From Paraburkholderia sp. SG-MS1 (GTDB lineage Bacteria; Pseudomonadota; Gammaproteobacteria; Burkholderiales; Burkholderiaceae), in NCBI RefSeq assembly GCF_012275575.1, contig NZ_NPIH01000230.1:40362-104361 (forward strand): a stretch of DNA of 64,000 nucleotides, written 5' to 3'. Under the pieces are notes generated by a model. The model did no database searches and was not told the origin of the DNA. It worked only from the letters and a program-made list of their open reading frames with translations. A program made the position numbers and the translations under genes. Below are positions 29,071 through 38,445 of the stretch, piece by piece. Within the stretch, counting starts at the first letter, position 1. Each line of letters opens with the position of its first letter.

Positions 29071-30603
29071 CTATAGCCGGAACACGGCTACGGTTTCCTT
29101 GAGTTGCCTCGCCTGTTCCTCGAGCGACTGCGCCGCGGCGGCAGCCTGCTCGACCAGCGCGGCATTCTGCTGCGTCACCGAGTCCATCTGCGCGACGGCA
29201 AGTGCGACCTGTTCAATACCGGCGCTTTGTTCCGACGAGGCCGCGGAGATCTCGCCAATGATGCTAGCCACTCGCTCAACGTCGGTGACGATGGCCTGCA
29301 TGCGACCTCCCGCGTCGCACACCAGTGTGCCGCCCGCCTGCACTTTTTCGCTCGACGTCTCGATCAGTTCCTTGATCTCCCTGGCCGCCGCCGACGAACG
29401 CTGCGCAAGCGTCCTGACTTCGGAGGCCACCACCGCGAATCCGCGTCCCTGTTCGCCTGCTCGCGCGGCTTCGACTGCCGCATTGAGGGCAAGAATGTTG
29501 GTCTGGAACGCGATCCCTTCGATGATTGCAATGATGTCGCCGATCCGCACCGAACTCTCATCGATCTCGGCCATCGTCGCGACCACACCGTCGACCGCAC
29601 TGCTCCCACGCCGGGCCGTGTCCGTGGCGCTTGTCGCGAGGCTCAGCGCGTGGCTCGAGTTTTGGGCGTTATGCCTTACCGTACCCGTGAGCTCCTCCAT
29701 GCTGGCCGCGGTTTCCTGCAAGGACGCCGCCTGCTGTTCCGTGCGCGAGGACAGATCAAGGTTGCCCGAGGCGATCTGCTGCGCGGCCGTTGCGATCGCA
29801 TCGCTTGCGCGGCGGACTGCGGTCACCGTGGTTGCCAGACCGTCGCGCATTTGCGAAAGACCGAGCAGCAGCGCGCCCATTTCATCGTGGGAGCGGACTT
29901 CGATTCGTCGCGAGAGATCACCCGCCGCGATCCGGTCAAAGTGTCCCAGCGCCTCGTCAAGCGGACCGCTGATCGCGCGGCGCAGCGACACGAAGGTCAA
30001 TGCGCCGGCGAGCAGGCCGAGCACGGCGGTTCCAACCGTTATGGCGCGAAAACGCCGGAAGCCGGCTTCCGCGTCAGCGTACCGTGCCTTTGCCTGATCC
30101 CGCTGAAGCTGCTTGAGCTCTGCACTGGCAGTGACATAGTCGGTATTGGCCACGGCGATGGCCTTCAGCGCTACCTTGACCGCAGCGCCGTCCATCCCCT
30201 TGACCGAATCCGTGAACGCATCGAGGTCATCCTGCACGCGGCTGCGCTTTGCATTGACCACGGCGGCAAGACGGCTCTCACTCGACGTGGCGGGCAAAGC
30301 AAGGTACTGCGCCCACGCCTCCATGCCCTGCCCTTTGAGCATGCGGTAAGTGGCCACGTCTTTGTCGACCGTCGGCGCTACCGGATCGAAGGCGATCCGG
30401 TCGACGGTCGTGCGCTCGCGGCTGATCGAAAGTTCGGCGTCGCCGATCAGCCGTGTGCTGACGAGCCGGTTTTCGTAGGTCTCGCGATTGGCATCGTTAC
30501 TGCGCGCCATACCCGTCACGCCGAGCGCGCCGATGGCGCTCAGCAGCGCGGATAACAGAAGTATCGCGGCACCAAGTCGTGCGCGTATCGACAGTTTTGG
30601 CAT
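29071..30603 (-). CDS. Methyl-accepting chemotaxis protein
   Basis: The 510-residue receptor starts at ATG 30603 behind GAGGATAGACACG. Helix 1 (ILLLSALLSAIGALGV) is followed by a four-helix-type periplasmic sensor at about 35-190, helix 2 near 190-210 and a HAMP region (RRIEVRSHDEMGALLLGLSQ). The signalling domain has the hairpin tip EGIAFQTNILALNAAVEAAR. It lies five bases after the aldehyde dehydrogenase stop, so it is the last gene of a catabolic operon, which suggests chemotaxis toward that pathway's substrate. Confidence 0.93.
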   Translation of the reverse strand: MPKLSIRARLGAAILLLSALLSAIGALGVTGMARSNDANRETYENRLVSTRLIGDAELSISRERTTVDRIAFDPVAPTVDKDVATYRMLKGQGMEAWAQYLALPATSSESRLAAVVNAKRSRVQDDLDAFTDSVKGMDGAAVKVALKAIAVANTDYVTASAELKQLQRDQAKARYADAEAGFRRFRAITVGTAVLGLLAGALTFVSLRRAISGPLDEALGHFDRIAAGDLSRRIEVRSHDEMGALLLGLSQMRDGLATTVTAVRRASDAIATAAQQIASGNLDLSSRTEQQAASLQETAASMEELTGTVRHNAQNSSHALSLATSATDTARRGSSAVDGVVATMAEIDESSVRIGDIIAIIEGIAFQTNILALNAAVEAARAGEQGRGFAVVASEVRTLAQRSSAAAREIKELIETSSEKVQAGGTLVCDAGGRMQAIVTDVERVASIIGEISAASSEQSAGIEQVALAVAQMDSVTQQNAALVEQAAAAAQSLEEQARQLKETVAVFRL

Positions 30604-30608
30604 CGTGT

Positions 30609-32216
30609 CTATCCTCGACGGGCGCTCGAACCGTCGAGCGGAAGCTGCGTCATTGCACCATCGACGAGCCGCATCAGCTTGAGCGGATTGGCGTTTTTCA
30701 GCGCATCGGGCAGCAGTTCGTCCGGGTAGTTCTGGTAGCACACGGGCCGCAGGAAGCGGTCGATCGCGAGCGTGCCAACCGAGGTGCCGCGCGCATCGGA
30801 TGTCGCGGGCCAAGGTCCGCCGTGGACAATCGCATCCGACACTTCGACGCCGGTCGGATAGCCGTTCACGAGCAAGCGGCCTGCCTTTTCCTCGAGCCGC
30901 TCGATCAGCGCGCGATGCAACAACAGATCATCGGGCGACGCAATCAGCGTGGCCGTCAGTTGACCGCGCATTGCGGATGCGAAGCGCAATAGCTGGTCGG
31001 CGCTATCGAGTTCGACGACGATCGTCGCCGGTCCGAAGATTTCTTCTTCGAGCGGCCGGCTTGGATCGAACAGGAGGCTCGCGTCGGCAATGAACAGTTG
31101 CGGCGCGGCTTGCCGGGCGTCGCCCTCGGCAGACGCGTGCAAGCGGATGCCCGACTGGCCGGCGGCGCGCTCGAGCGCCGCGTTGAAGTTCGCGAAGATG
31201 CCCGGGTTCAGCATGGTTTGCGGAGCCTGCTGTTCGATCGCACGGCTCAAATGGTCGATAAATGCGCTGAAGCGAGCCGAGCGCACGCCGAGCACGAGAC
31301 CTGGGCTCGTGCAAAGCTGCCCGCAACCCGTCGCCACTGAGGCTGCCAGTTCGTTGGCGATCGCCGCGCCCCGCTCCTCCAATGCGCGATCCAGCACGAA
31401 CACCGGATTGACGCTCGACATCTCCGCGAACACCGGAATCGGCTGTTCGCGAGCCGCCGCGAGATCGCATAGCGCGCGCCCGCCACGCAGTGAACCGGTG
31501 AAGCCTACCGCCTGAATGCCGGGCGCCTGCACGAGACGCGCGCCGACGCGCTCGCCGTAGATCATGTTGAAGGTACCCGCCGGCATGCCGGTGCGCTGCA
31601 CAGCCCGTTCGATCGCGTTCGCCATGTACTCGGCTGTGACGAGATGGCCGGAATGGGCCTTGACCACCACGGGGCAGCCGGCCGCCAGCGCGGACGCGGT
31701 ATCGCCGCCCGCGACGGAGAACGCCAACGGAAAATTACTCGCGCCGAACACTGCGACCGGGCCGACACCGATCCGGTACTGGCGCAGATCGGGGCGTGGA
31801 ATCGGCTGCCGTCCCGGCAACGCGCGATCGATGCGCGCGCCGTAAAAATCGCCGCGGCGCAGGACCTTGGCGAACAGGCGCATCTGATTGCTGGTGCGCG
31901 CGCGCTCGCCGACAATGCGGCCGTTGGGCAATGCCGTTTCGCGCATCACTTCGGCGATGAAATCGTCGCCGAGCGCATCGATCTCCTCGGCAATCGCGTC
32001 GAGAAAGTCGGCGCGCTTGCTCGCCGGCACCGCACGATAGCGAGGAAACGCAACAGCCGCAGCTTCCGCTGCGGCGTCGATTTCTTCATTGGTCGCCTGC
32101 GCGAAGGCGACCGGATAGGCCTCACTAGTCGATGCCGACAGACTATGCAAGGCCAGGTCGCCTCGCGCGCTGCGCTGGCCGCCGATGTAGTTGTGACCGA
32201 GAACGGTTGCTGTCAT
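30609..32216 (-). CDS. NADP-type aldehyde dehydrogenase, probable 2,5-dioxopentanoate (ketoglutarate semialdehyde) dehydrogenase
   Basis: The 535-residue enzyme has the ALDH motif VAVFGASNFPLAFSVAG near residues 154-170. Catalytic Glu265 is in FAEMSSVNP and catalytic Cys302 in CGQLCTSPG. GASNFPLAFS and FAEMSSVNPVF are marks of the 2,5-dioxovalerate dehydrogenase branch. That enzyme ends non-phosphorylative sugar-acid and hydroxyproline degradation by making 2-oxoglutarate. The gene lies between the Ldh-family gene (106 bases upstream) and the chemoreceptor. Specificity beyond the branch is inference. Confidence 0.9.
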   Translation of the reverse strand: MTATVLGHNYIGGQRSARGDLALHSLSASTSEAYPVAFAQATNEEIDAAAEAAAVAFPRYRAVPASKRADFLDAIAEEIDALGDDFIAEVMRETALPNGRIVGERARTSNQMRLFAKVLRRGDFYGARIDRALPGRQPIPRPDLRQYRIGVGPVAVFGASNFPLAFSVAGGDTASALAAGCPVVVKAHSGHLVTAEYMANAIERAVQRTGMPAGTFNMIYGERVGARLVQAPGIQAVGFTGSLRGGRALCDLAAAREQPIPVFAEMSSVNPVFVLDRALEERGAAIANELAASVATGCGQLCTSPGLVLGVRSARFSAFIDHLSRAIEQQAPQTMLNPGIFANFNAALERAAGQSGIRLHASAEGDARQAAPQLFIADASLLFDPSRPLEEEIFGPATIVVELDSADQLLRFASAMRGQLTATLIASPDDLLLHRALIERLEEKAGRLLVNGYPTGVEVSDAIVHGGPWPATSDARGTSVGTLAIDRFLRPVCYQNYPDELLPDALKNANPLKLMRLVDGAMTQLPLDGSSARRG

Positions 32217-32322
32217 TGATTTTTTCTTGGGGATTGATTGGGACCGACGCGCGCCTGCCGCACGATGGCCAGGCGGCGCCGGAAACAGGGTGAAAGTGAA
32301 GGTCGCGTGAAACGCTCCCGCG

Positions 32323-33426
32323 TTAAATGGTCAGCAGGAACGGCGCCCCCGCCGCCTGCGCGACTTCGCGGATCTTTTCGCGCAACGAATCGGGCATCGG
32401 TATGCCCTCCACGCTGCGCTCCACGCGCGTGAGACGTTCAGGATCCCCTGGGATCAACACCGGCTGCGTCGGGTCGGCCGGCTGGCTGCCGCGCAATGCG
32501 TCGATCACCGCGTCGAGATCGGCATGGTATTCGTCGATGGGACGGAATGCCGCCGGATTCATCGCGAGAAAAAAGTGGCCGATATTGTCGGGTTCGTCGC
32601 TCTTTTGCGTACGGTTGCGGATCGGCGAGAACGAACCGCCGCCCAGCGTGCTGCCGAGGATCTGCGCAAACAGGCCGAGGCCATATCCCTTGTGGCCGCC
32701 AAGTGTCTTGCCGTCGCCGCCGAGTGGTGCGAGACCTCCGCCCAGTCGCTCGAACAGCAACCGGTAGGCTTCGGCGGAATCGGTCAGCGTGTTGCCGCGC
32801 GCGTCGAGCGCCCAGCCCGGAGGCAATGGCTTGCCCTGCAACGCGTAGACCTTGACCTTGTTGGACGCGACCACACTGGTCGACATGTCGAGGATGACAG
32901 GCGGATGCCGTCCCGCAGGCGTCGCGAAGGCAAACGGATTGGTGCCGAGCATCGGCTCTGCGCCGAAAGTCGGCACCACCGTCGCAAGACGTGTCGAGCA
33001 CGACACCATCGAGATCAGACCGCGTTTTGCGGCCATCTCGGCGTAGTAGCCGGCCGCGCCGAAATGCTGCGAATTGAATACGGACACCGCGCCGATATCG
33101 CACGCCAGCGCCTTTTCAATCGCTAGTTCCATCGCCATGCGCGAGGTGGGATGACCCATCGCCGCATTGCCGTCGATCAATGCGGTAGTCGCCGTCTCGC
33201 GCACGATCCGTGCGCTCGCCTTCATATCGATCTGTCCCGCCCGATACAACTCGTCGTAAAACATCAGCATCGAGATGCCGTGCGAGTCGATGCCCTTCAG
33301 ATCGGAGTCGATCAGGATCCCGGCCGACGCCTCGACCTGCTCGGGCGACATGCCCCATGCCTGCAAGATGACCTCGATTTGCTGCTGTGCGATTGCGGCC
33401 CCGACGCGGGGCATAGTGTCTGCCAT
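32323..33426 (-). CDS. Ldh family NAD(P)-dependent oxidoreductase (malate/L-lactate/ureidoglycolate dehydrogenase type)
   Basis: The 367-residue protein starts at ATG 33426 (MADTMPRV). It has the family core SDLKGIDSHGISMLMFY with the catalytic His. SVFNSQHFGAAGYYAEMAAK, ATVVPTFGAEPMLGTNPFAF and GGHKGYGLGLFAQIL follow. Members reduce or oxidise 2-oxo/2-hydroxy acids, including diketogulonate and pyrroline-2-carboxylate. In this sugar-acid type operon a hydroxy- or keto-acid step is likely. A longer frame to 33579 has arginine-rich composition and no ribosome site. Confidence 0.9.
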   Translation of the reverse strand: MADTMPRVGAAIAQQQIEVILQAWGMSPEQVEASAGILIDSDLKGIDSHGISMLMFYDELYRAGQIDMKASARIVRETATTALIDGNAAMGHPTSRMAMELAIEKALACDIGAVSVFNSQHFGAAGYYAEMAAKRGLISMVSCSTRLATVVPTFGAEPMLGTNPFAFATPAGRHPPVILDMSTSVVASNKVKVYALQGKPLPPGWALDARGNTLTDSAEAYRLLFERLGGGLAPLGGDGKTLGGHKGYGLGLFAQILGSTLGGGSFSPIRNRTQKSDEPDNIGHFFLAMNPAAFRPIDEYHADLDAVIDALRGSQPADPTQPVLIPGDPERLTRVERSVEGIPMPDSLREKIREVAQAAGAPFLLTI

Positions 33427-33502
33427 GAGTGACCTGATAAACGAAAGAATTGAATCGATAATAGGGGCCTGCGTACCGTGCGGCCTGTCCGTCACGTCAA
33501 CG

Positions 33503-34840
33503 CTATTGCGTGGCGGACGCGGGCACCGGTCCGTTGCGTCCGGCGAGGCCGAGCCGCAACCAGACCACCAGCGCGCCAATGCCGAGCAACAACAGGCTGA
33601 CGGCCGGCACCAGCATCGGTGCGGACGTGCTGCCCGTCACCTTGCCGACCCAAGGCATGATGTTTTGCGCGAGAAACCCGCCGACGCTCGAGCCCGCGGC
33701 GATCACCGCGAGCGCCGCCGCGCCGCCCGCGCCCTTCATGAACGACGCCGGCAAGAGCCGCGGCGGCAGCGCCCAGAAACACGGAATCATCAGATACAGA
33801 CACGGCGCGCCGAGCGAGAGCGCCGCGAAACGGAGCGCATTGCTGAATGGCCCCACGCTCGCGACAAAACACAGAATGCCGAGCAAGGCCGCGCAGAATG
33901 CCGCGATCAGCACGCGGCGCGGCGTTTTGAGCCGGCGCGGCAACCAGAGCAGCATCAGCGACGTGACGAACCACGGAATCATGTTGAGCAGGCCGTTGAC
34001 GCCGCTCGTCACGCCAAAGCCTTTGACGAGCGTCGGCAGCCAATAGGCGATACCGTAGATCGCGATGGCGATGGTTCCGTAACCGACACTGAACAGCGCC
34101 ACCGTGAAGAGCGCGGCCAACGACCAGCCCGTGCCGCCGGCAAGACGCGCAGCCGGCGGGTCGGCGCGCAACCGGCTCTCGACGACGTCTTTCTCGCGGG
34201 CGCTGAGAAACGCCGCGGATCGCGGGCCATCTGGCAGACGGTACAGCGTGAGAAAGGTCAGCAGCACCGCCGGCGTACCCGTCGTCAGGAAAACCCATTG
34301 CCAGCCCGCTAGATCCGCCACGCCGTGCAGTTCGAGTGAGAAGCCGCCGATCAGCGAACCGAGCATATTGCCCATGCTGCTGCCAAGCGTCAGCAAGCCG
34401 ACGATACCTGTGCGCTGCCGTTCCGGAAACCACATGCCGAGATAGAGAATGATCCCGGGATAAAGTCCAGCTTCGGCCGCACCGAGCAGAAAACGCAGAA
34501 CCTGGAACGCGAGAACCGACGGCGTCCAGGCCAGCAACAACGTGGCGACACCCCACGTGAACATGATCCGCGAGATCCAGCGTCGCGCGCCGAAGCGATG
34601 CATCATCAGGTTACTCGGCACCTCAAACACCAGGTACCCAATGAAGAACAGCGAGGACGCAAAGCCGTACGACGCTTCGCTCATCTTAAGGCTGCCCAGC
34701 ATCTGCAATTTGGCGAAGCCAATGTTGGCGCGGTCGATATAAGCGACCAGGAAAATCGCAATCAGCAGTGGCACGAGGCGCCACGCTATGCGCGTAAAAA
34801 GTCGTTCTTCGCTGCTTCGGTCGGTCACTGTCGCCTCCAT
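33503..34840 (-). CDS. MFS transporter, anion:cation symporter (sugar-acid type)
   Basis: The 445-residue protein has 12 predicted helices. It carries ACS-family marks: VAYIDRANIGFAKLQ in helix 1, NLMMHRFGARRWISRIM in loop 2-3 and FLLGAAEAGLYPGIILYLG. Members import galactonate, glucarate, tartrate and similar acids. It lies between the RraA-like and Ldh-family genes on the same strand, consistent with uptake of the substrate degraded by this operon. Confidence 0.92.
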   Translation of the reverse strand: MEATVTDRSSEERLFTRIAWRLVPLLIAIFLVAYIDRANIGFAKLQMLGSLKMSEASYGFASSLFFIGYLVFEVPSNLMMHRFGARRWISRIMFTWGVATLLLAWTPSVLAFQVLRFLLGAAEAGLYPGIILYLGMWFPERQRTGIVGLLTLGSSMGNMLGSLIGGFSLELHGVADLAGWQWVFLTTGTPAVLLTFLTLYRLPDGPRSAAFLSAREKDVVESRLRADPPAARLAGGTGWSLAALFTVALFSVGYGTIAIAIYGIAYWLPTLVKGFGVTSGVNGLLNMIPWFVTSLMLLWLPRRLKTPRRVLIAAFCAALLGILCFVASVGPFSNALRFAALSLGAPCLYLMIPCFWALPPRLLPASFMKGAGGAAALAVIAAGSSVGGFLAQNIMPWVGKVTGSTSAPMLVPAVSLLLLGIGALVVWLRLGLAGRNGPVPASATQ

Positions 34841-34979
34841 GGCGGGCCGCTGTCGCGCGGCCCATCGTCAATACGGATGAGTGTGGTCTCGTGCGGCAAG
34901 CCGCACGGACTCATTGTTGTGAACAGACACCGTTGCGCGGAATCGTGCGTTTCCACGGCCCGGATGTCGATTTACCTGC

Positions 34980-35729
34980 TTACAGGCCTGAGCCGCTGCG
35001 GGCCCGGCTTTCGTTCCATGCGTCGAATTCGGCGCGCGTTGCGTCGTCCGGCGGGTACAACCCGAAGGTGGCGCGGCCGGCGCGCACCTGCGCGTCCACC
35101 CAGTCTTCGAACACGGTCATGGCGGCGGCTTCTTCGGCGATCTCGTTGGCCAGATGCGCCGGAATAACCACCACGCCTTCCGCATCGCCGACAATGATGT
35201 CGCCGGGATACACCGCTACATCGCCGCACGCGATCGGCACGTTCAGGTCGACAGCATGGTGATGAATCAGGTTGGTCGGTGCCGACGGCCGCGCCGCATA
35301 GCACGGAAAGTCGAGCTTCTGCATATCGGGAGTATCGCGAAAGCCGCCGTCGGTGACGACGCCCGCGACACCGCGCATCATCATTCGCGTGACCAGAATG
35401 CCGCCCGCGGACGCCGCGCGCGCGTCCTTGCGCGAATCGACCACCATCACGTGCCCCGGCGGAATTTCCTCCACGCCGCGCCGTTGCGGATGGCTGCGAT
35501 CCGAAAACACGCCGATGTGATCGAGATCCTCGCGGGCCGGAATATAGCGCAGCGTGTACGCCTCCCCCACCATGTGCGCGGCCGCCGGGTTGACCGGCAG
35601 CACGCCTTGCACGCAGACGTTGTGAAAGCCGCGCTTGAAGAGCGCGGTGGTCAGGGTTGCCGTGCTGACATTGCGCAGGCGGGCGCGGTTCTCGTCGGAC
35701 AGCGGGCTCGCGAGAGTCTCAGAGGTCAC
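34980..35729 (-). CDS. RraA-like family protein (probable 4-hydroxy-2-oxoacid aldolase type)
   Basis: The 249-residue protein has GEAYTLRYIPAREDLDHI near residue 55, DGGFRDTPDMQKLDFPCYAA near 145, and IIVGDAEGVVVIPAHLANEI near 200. The G-x(20)-R-D arrangement (GGILVTR, then DGGFRD) is the metal and pyruvate site of aldolases in the RraA/HMG-aldolase superfamily. It is longer than the RNase E regulator RraA, and the catabolic context favours an aldolase or decarboxylase. It begins 42 bases before the porin stop region on the same transcript. Confidence 0.85.
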   Translation of the reverse strand: MTSETLASPLSDENRARLRNVSTATLTTALFKRGFHNVCVQGVLPVNPAAAHMVGEAYTLRYIPAREDLDHIGVFSDRSHPQRRGVEEIPPGHVMVVDSRKDARAASAGGILVTRMMMRGVAGVVTDGGFRDTPDMQKLDFPCYAARPSAPTNLIHHHAVDLNVPIACGDVAVYPGDIIVGDAEGVVVIPAHLANEIAEEAAAMTVFEDWVDAQVRAGRATFGLYPPDDATRAEFDAWNESRARSGSGL

Positions 35730-35771
35730 AGATTTGCTCCTGGTTTCGGTGAAGTGGTGGCTTGGCGCGGG

Positions 35772-36983
35772 TCAGAACTTGTGGCGGATCGCGAAACGCA
35801 CCGTCGCCTGCTGATTACCCGACGAAGGGGTCAGGCCATTGAGCGACGCGCGCGCCGCATGGCCCGTCGAATCGGTGCCGGACGCATGTTGCAGGACGCC
35901 GATCAGATAGAAGTCGGTGCGCTTCGATACGACATAGTCGGCGCTCAGCGCGCCCTGCTGATATTTCGCATCGTTCGCCGCGCCGCCGTCCGTATAGTTG
36001 TAGGCTGCGCCAACCGACAAGGCCGGCGTCAGTTGATACTGAATGCTGAGTTCCGCGCTATTGAATGTCGCGGTGCCGCTCATGCCGGCCGGATTGAGCA
36101 CCGACGCCACGCCGCTCAGATGCTTGTACTTCGTGTTCGAATAGATCGCGCCGACGGTCGTCGCGCCGATGACATAGGTGGCGCCCACGCCGATGATCTC
36201 CTGGCTTTGAGCCGACGCATACCCGCTGATAACCGGCGAGCTGCCGAAATTGTTCGTGGCCGCGGTCGCGCCAACCGCCGTACCGAAGAACGATGCATTC
36301 GGATTGCGCGCGTTCAGGTAGCCGACGCCGACATTCAGCGGGCCGTGCGCATAGCCGGCACCGATCGAATAAATCTGGTTGCCCGCCATGCTGCCCGGCA
36401 CGCCGCCGAAGCTGTACATGCCTTCGGCCGTGAAGCCCGCGTAACTGGCCGTGCGGTACTTGACCGCGTTGTTCACGCGATTGGTGTTGTTGAGGTTGTC
36501 CAGGTCGCCCGGATGCGCGCCGATGCTGCCCGAGAACATCGCGCTCGGCATGAGTGGATGGACGTAGTCGACGACCGGGTCGTACTGTCGGCCGAGCGTC
36601 ACCGTGCCAAGCTTGCCTGACAGTCCCACGTACGCCTGGCGACCGAACAGCAACGAGCCCTGTCCCAGTTTGCCGCTGTTCACGTCGAAGCCGTTCTCGA
36701 GCACGAACAGCGCCTTCAGGCCGCCGCCCAGGTCCTCGACGCCTCTCAGACCCCAGCGGCTGCCGCTCAGAATGCCGCTCGAAAGGCTGTACAGGTTGTG
36801 GCCATGGCCCGGGCTGGTTTGTACGTTGCTCGTGTAGTTGATGCCCTCATCGATGATGCCGTATAGCGTTACGCTGCTTTGCGCGTGGGCCGGCGCGGAT
36901 GCCGCCGCGGCAAGCGCCGCGAATGCAAGGGCCGCACGCGCGGACAATGGCTTCGATGATGTTGTTGTAATAGGCTTATGCAC
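35772..36983 (-). CDS. Gram-negative porin
   Basis: The 403-residue protein is read from GTG 36983 behind GACTGGAGACCCC. A signal peptide ends SAPAHA and the mature start is QSSVTLYGIIDEGINY. It has the porin constriction-loop region and ends with IRHKF, the barrel insertion signal. It is longer than the other three porins here. It sits inside the sugar-acid operon between LhgO and the RraA-like gene, so it is probably the operon's outer-membrane entry channel. Confidence 0.92.
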   Translation of the reverse strand: MHKPITTTSSKPLSARAALAFAALAAAASAPAHAQSSVTLYGIIDEGINYTSNVQTSPGHGHNLYSLSSGILSGSRWGLRGVEDLGGGLKALFVLENGFDVNSGKLGQGSLLFGRQAYVGLSGKLGTVTLGRQYDPVVDYVHPLMPSAMFSGSIGAHPGDLDNLNNTNRVNNAVKYRTASYAGFTAEGMYSFGGVPGSMAGNQIYSIGAGYAHGPLNVGVGYLNARNPNASFFGTAVGATAATNNFGSSPVISGYASAQSQEIIGVGATYVIGATTVGAIYSNTKYKHLSGVASVLNPAGMSGTATFNSAELSIQYQLTPALSVGAAYNYTDGGAANDAKYQQGALSADYVVSKRTDFYLIGVLQHASGTDSTGHAARASLNGLTPSSGNQQATVRFAIRHKF

Positions 36984-37119
36984 TGCGGGGTCTCCAGTCA
37001 CTTTTGTTGTCAAGACAGAAAGGGATTGCGCTTTGCCGGCGCCCGGCGCGCGCAACAGAAATCCGACGAGGCGATACCCTGCCTCGTCAGCGGGAATTTT
37101 TATTCAGTTATCCTGTTCG

Positions 37120-38313
37120 TCACGCCTGCTTCAGGATGCGATCGGCGATCATCATGCCGATCGGTATCGCGGAGGTCGCCGCCGGCGAAGGTGCATTGCA
37201 TACGTGCACCATGCGCGGCGTGTCGGCGAACAGGAAATCGTGCAACAGCGTGCCGTCGCGCATCACGGCTTGCGCGCGAATGCCGGCTTCGCAAGGCAGC
37301 AAATCATCGACGCTCAGCGAGGGACAGTATTTGCGGCACTGCTCGAGATAGCCCCGCTTGAACAGCGAGTTCTTCATCTCGCCCATGCCCGAAGCGAGAT
37401 TGCGCCCGATGGTTTTCCAGAAGCCCGGGAAGGTTGCGTATTGCGCGACGTCCCGCAGATTGACCGAGAACTTCGGATAGTTTTCGCGGCCGAAACCGAG
37501 TACCGCGTTCGGTCCGACCGTGACGCTCCCGTCGATCATTCGCGTCAGATGCACGCCCAGAAACGGCAGATCAGGATCGGGAATTGGATAGATCAAATGC
37601 CGCACCACATCGTTTTTCGAGGCAGGCAGGCGGTAATATTCGCCACGGAACGGCACGATCTGGTGGTCGATTTTCACGCCCGCGAGCCTCGCCAGGCGGT
37701 CTGATTGCAGCCCACCGCAGACCACCAGCTTTTTCGCTCGCCAGTGCGTATCGTCTGCGCCGATCGTGACGTAATCGCCGCTTTCCACAATCGACGTAAC
37801 GCGCGTGCCGAGCCGCACTTCGCCCCCCGTCGTCGCGATGACTCTCGCCATCGCTTCGCATACCTGACGATAGTCGACGATTCCCGTCGCATCGACAAAG
37901 AGCCCGCCCATACCAACGATATTCGGCTCACGCCGCTGCAGTTCTGCGGCATCGAGCCGCTCGACGCGCAAACCATTCTGCCGCGACCGGGCGTACAGTG
38001 CCGCCATACGGGACAGTTCGAGCGGATTCGACGCGACCAGCAGCTTGCCGCACACCTCGAAAGGAATGCCGTGCTCGATACAGAACATCTTGGTCGCCTC
38101 GGCGCCCCGCTTGCACAGTTCGGCCTTCAGGCTGCCCGGCTGGTAGTAGATGCCCGCGTGAATCACGCCGCTATTGTGTCCGGTCTGATGTTTCGCGAGC
38201 GTCGTCTCTTTCTCAAGCAGCAGCAGCGAGGCCGAGGGTTCGCGCTGCAGCAGTTCCATGGCCGTCGCGAGTCCGACGATGCCGCCACCGATGATGCAAA
38301 AGTCGTAGGTCAT
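37120..38313 (-). CDS. lhgO: L-2-hydroxyglutarate oxidase (LhgO type)
   Basis: The 397-residue FAD protein starts with the nucleotide motif DFCIIGGGIVGLATAMELLQ. It continues with KHQTGHNSGVIHAGIYYQPG, the conserved active-site stretch of LhgO, and later LPCEAGIRAQAV and NAPSPAATSAIPIGMMIADR near the end. LhgO oxidises L-2-hydroxyglutarate to 2-oxoglutarate and passes electrons to the respiratory chain. Here it leads an operon whose other enzymes converge on 2-oxoglutarate. A GntR-type operator lies 52 bases upstream. Confidence 0.9.
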   Translation of the reverse strand: MTYDFCIIGGGIVGLATAMELLQREPSASLLLLEKETTLAKHQTGHNSGVIHAGIYYQPGSLKAELCKRGAEATKMFCIEHGIPFEVCGKLLVASNPLELSRMAALYARSRQNGLRVERLDAAELQRREPNIVGMGGLFVDATGIVDYRQVCEAMARVIATTGGEVRLGTRVTSIVESGDYVTIGADDTHWRAKKLVVCGGLQSDRLARLAGVKIDHQIVPFRGEYYRLPASKNDVVRHLIYPIPDPDLPFLGVHLTRMIDGSVTVGPNAVLGFGRENYPKFSVNLRDVAQYATFPGFWKTIGRNLASGMGEMKNSLFKRGYLEQCRKYCPSLSVDDLLPCEAGIRAQAVMRDGTLLHDFLFADTPRMVHVCNAPSPAATSAIPIGMMIADRILKQA

Positions 38314-38364
38314 ATTCTTTTTTGCGAACGAAGGCTTGTGAAGGCTCCTCGTCCGCTTATCAGG

Positions 38365-38376
38365 TTGTCAGACTAA
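38365..38376. promoter_or_regulatory. Putative GntR operator upstream of lhgO
   Basis: TTGTCAGACTAA lies within the longer string TATCAGGTTGTCAGAC. It shares ATCAGGTTGTC-N-GAC with the site upstream of the GntR gene at 39171. GTC-N-GAC palindromes are typical of FadR-subfamily regulators. Confidence 0.6.
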
Positions 38377-38445
38377 TCATGGCAAAAAACGCGCGCTGCT
38401 TTCCAGGCACGAGCCCGAAGGCCCGGCACGAAAGCGACTGTCAAT

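Noticed and set aside
29104..30555. Rightward frame of 480 codons opposite the chemoreceptor
   Set aside because: No family motif is present and the composition is shadow-like. The leftward frame carries a complete MCP signalling tip.
34980..35729. Calling this gene the RNase E regulator RraA
   Set aside because: It is much longer than RraA, has the aldolase-type G..RD site and lies in a catabolic operon.
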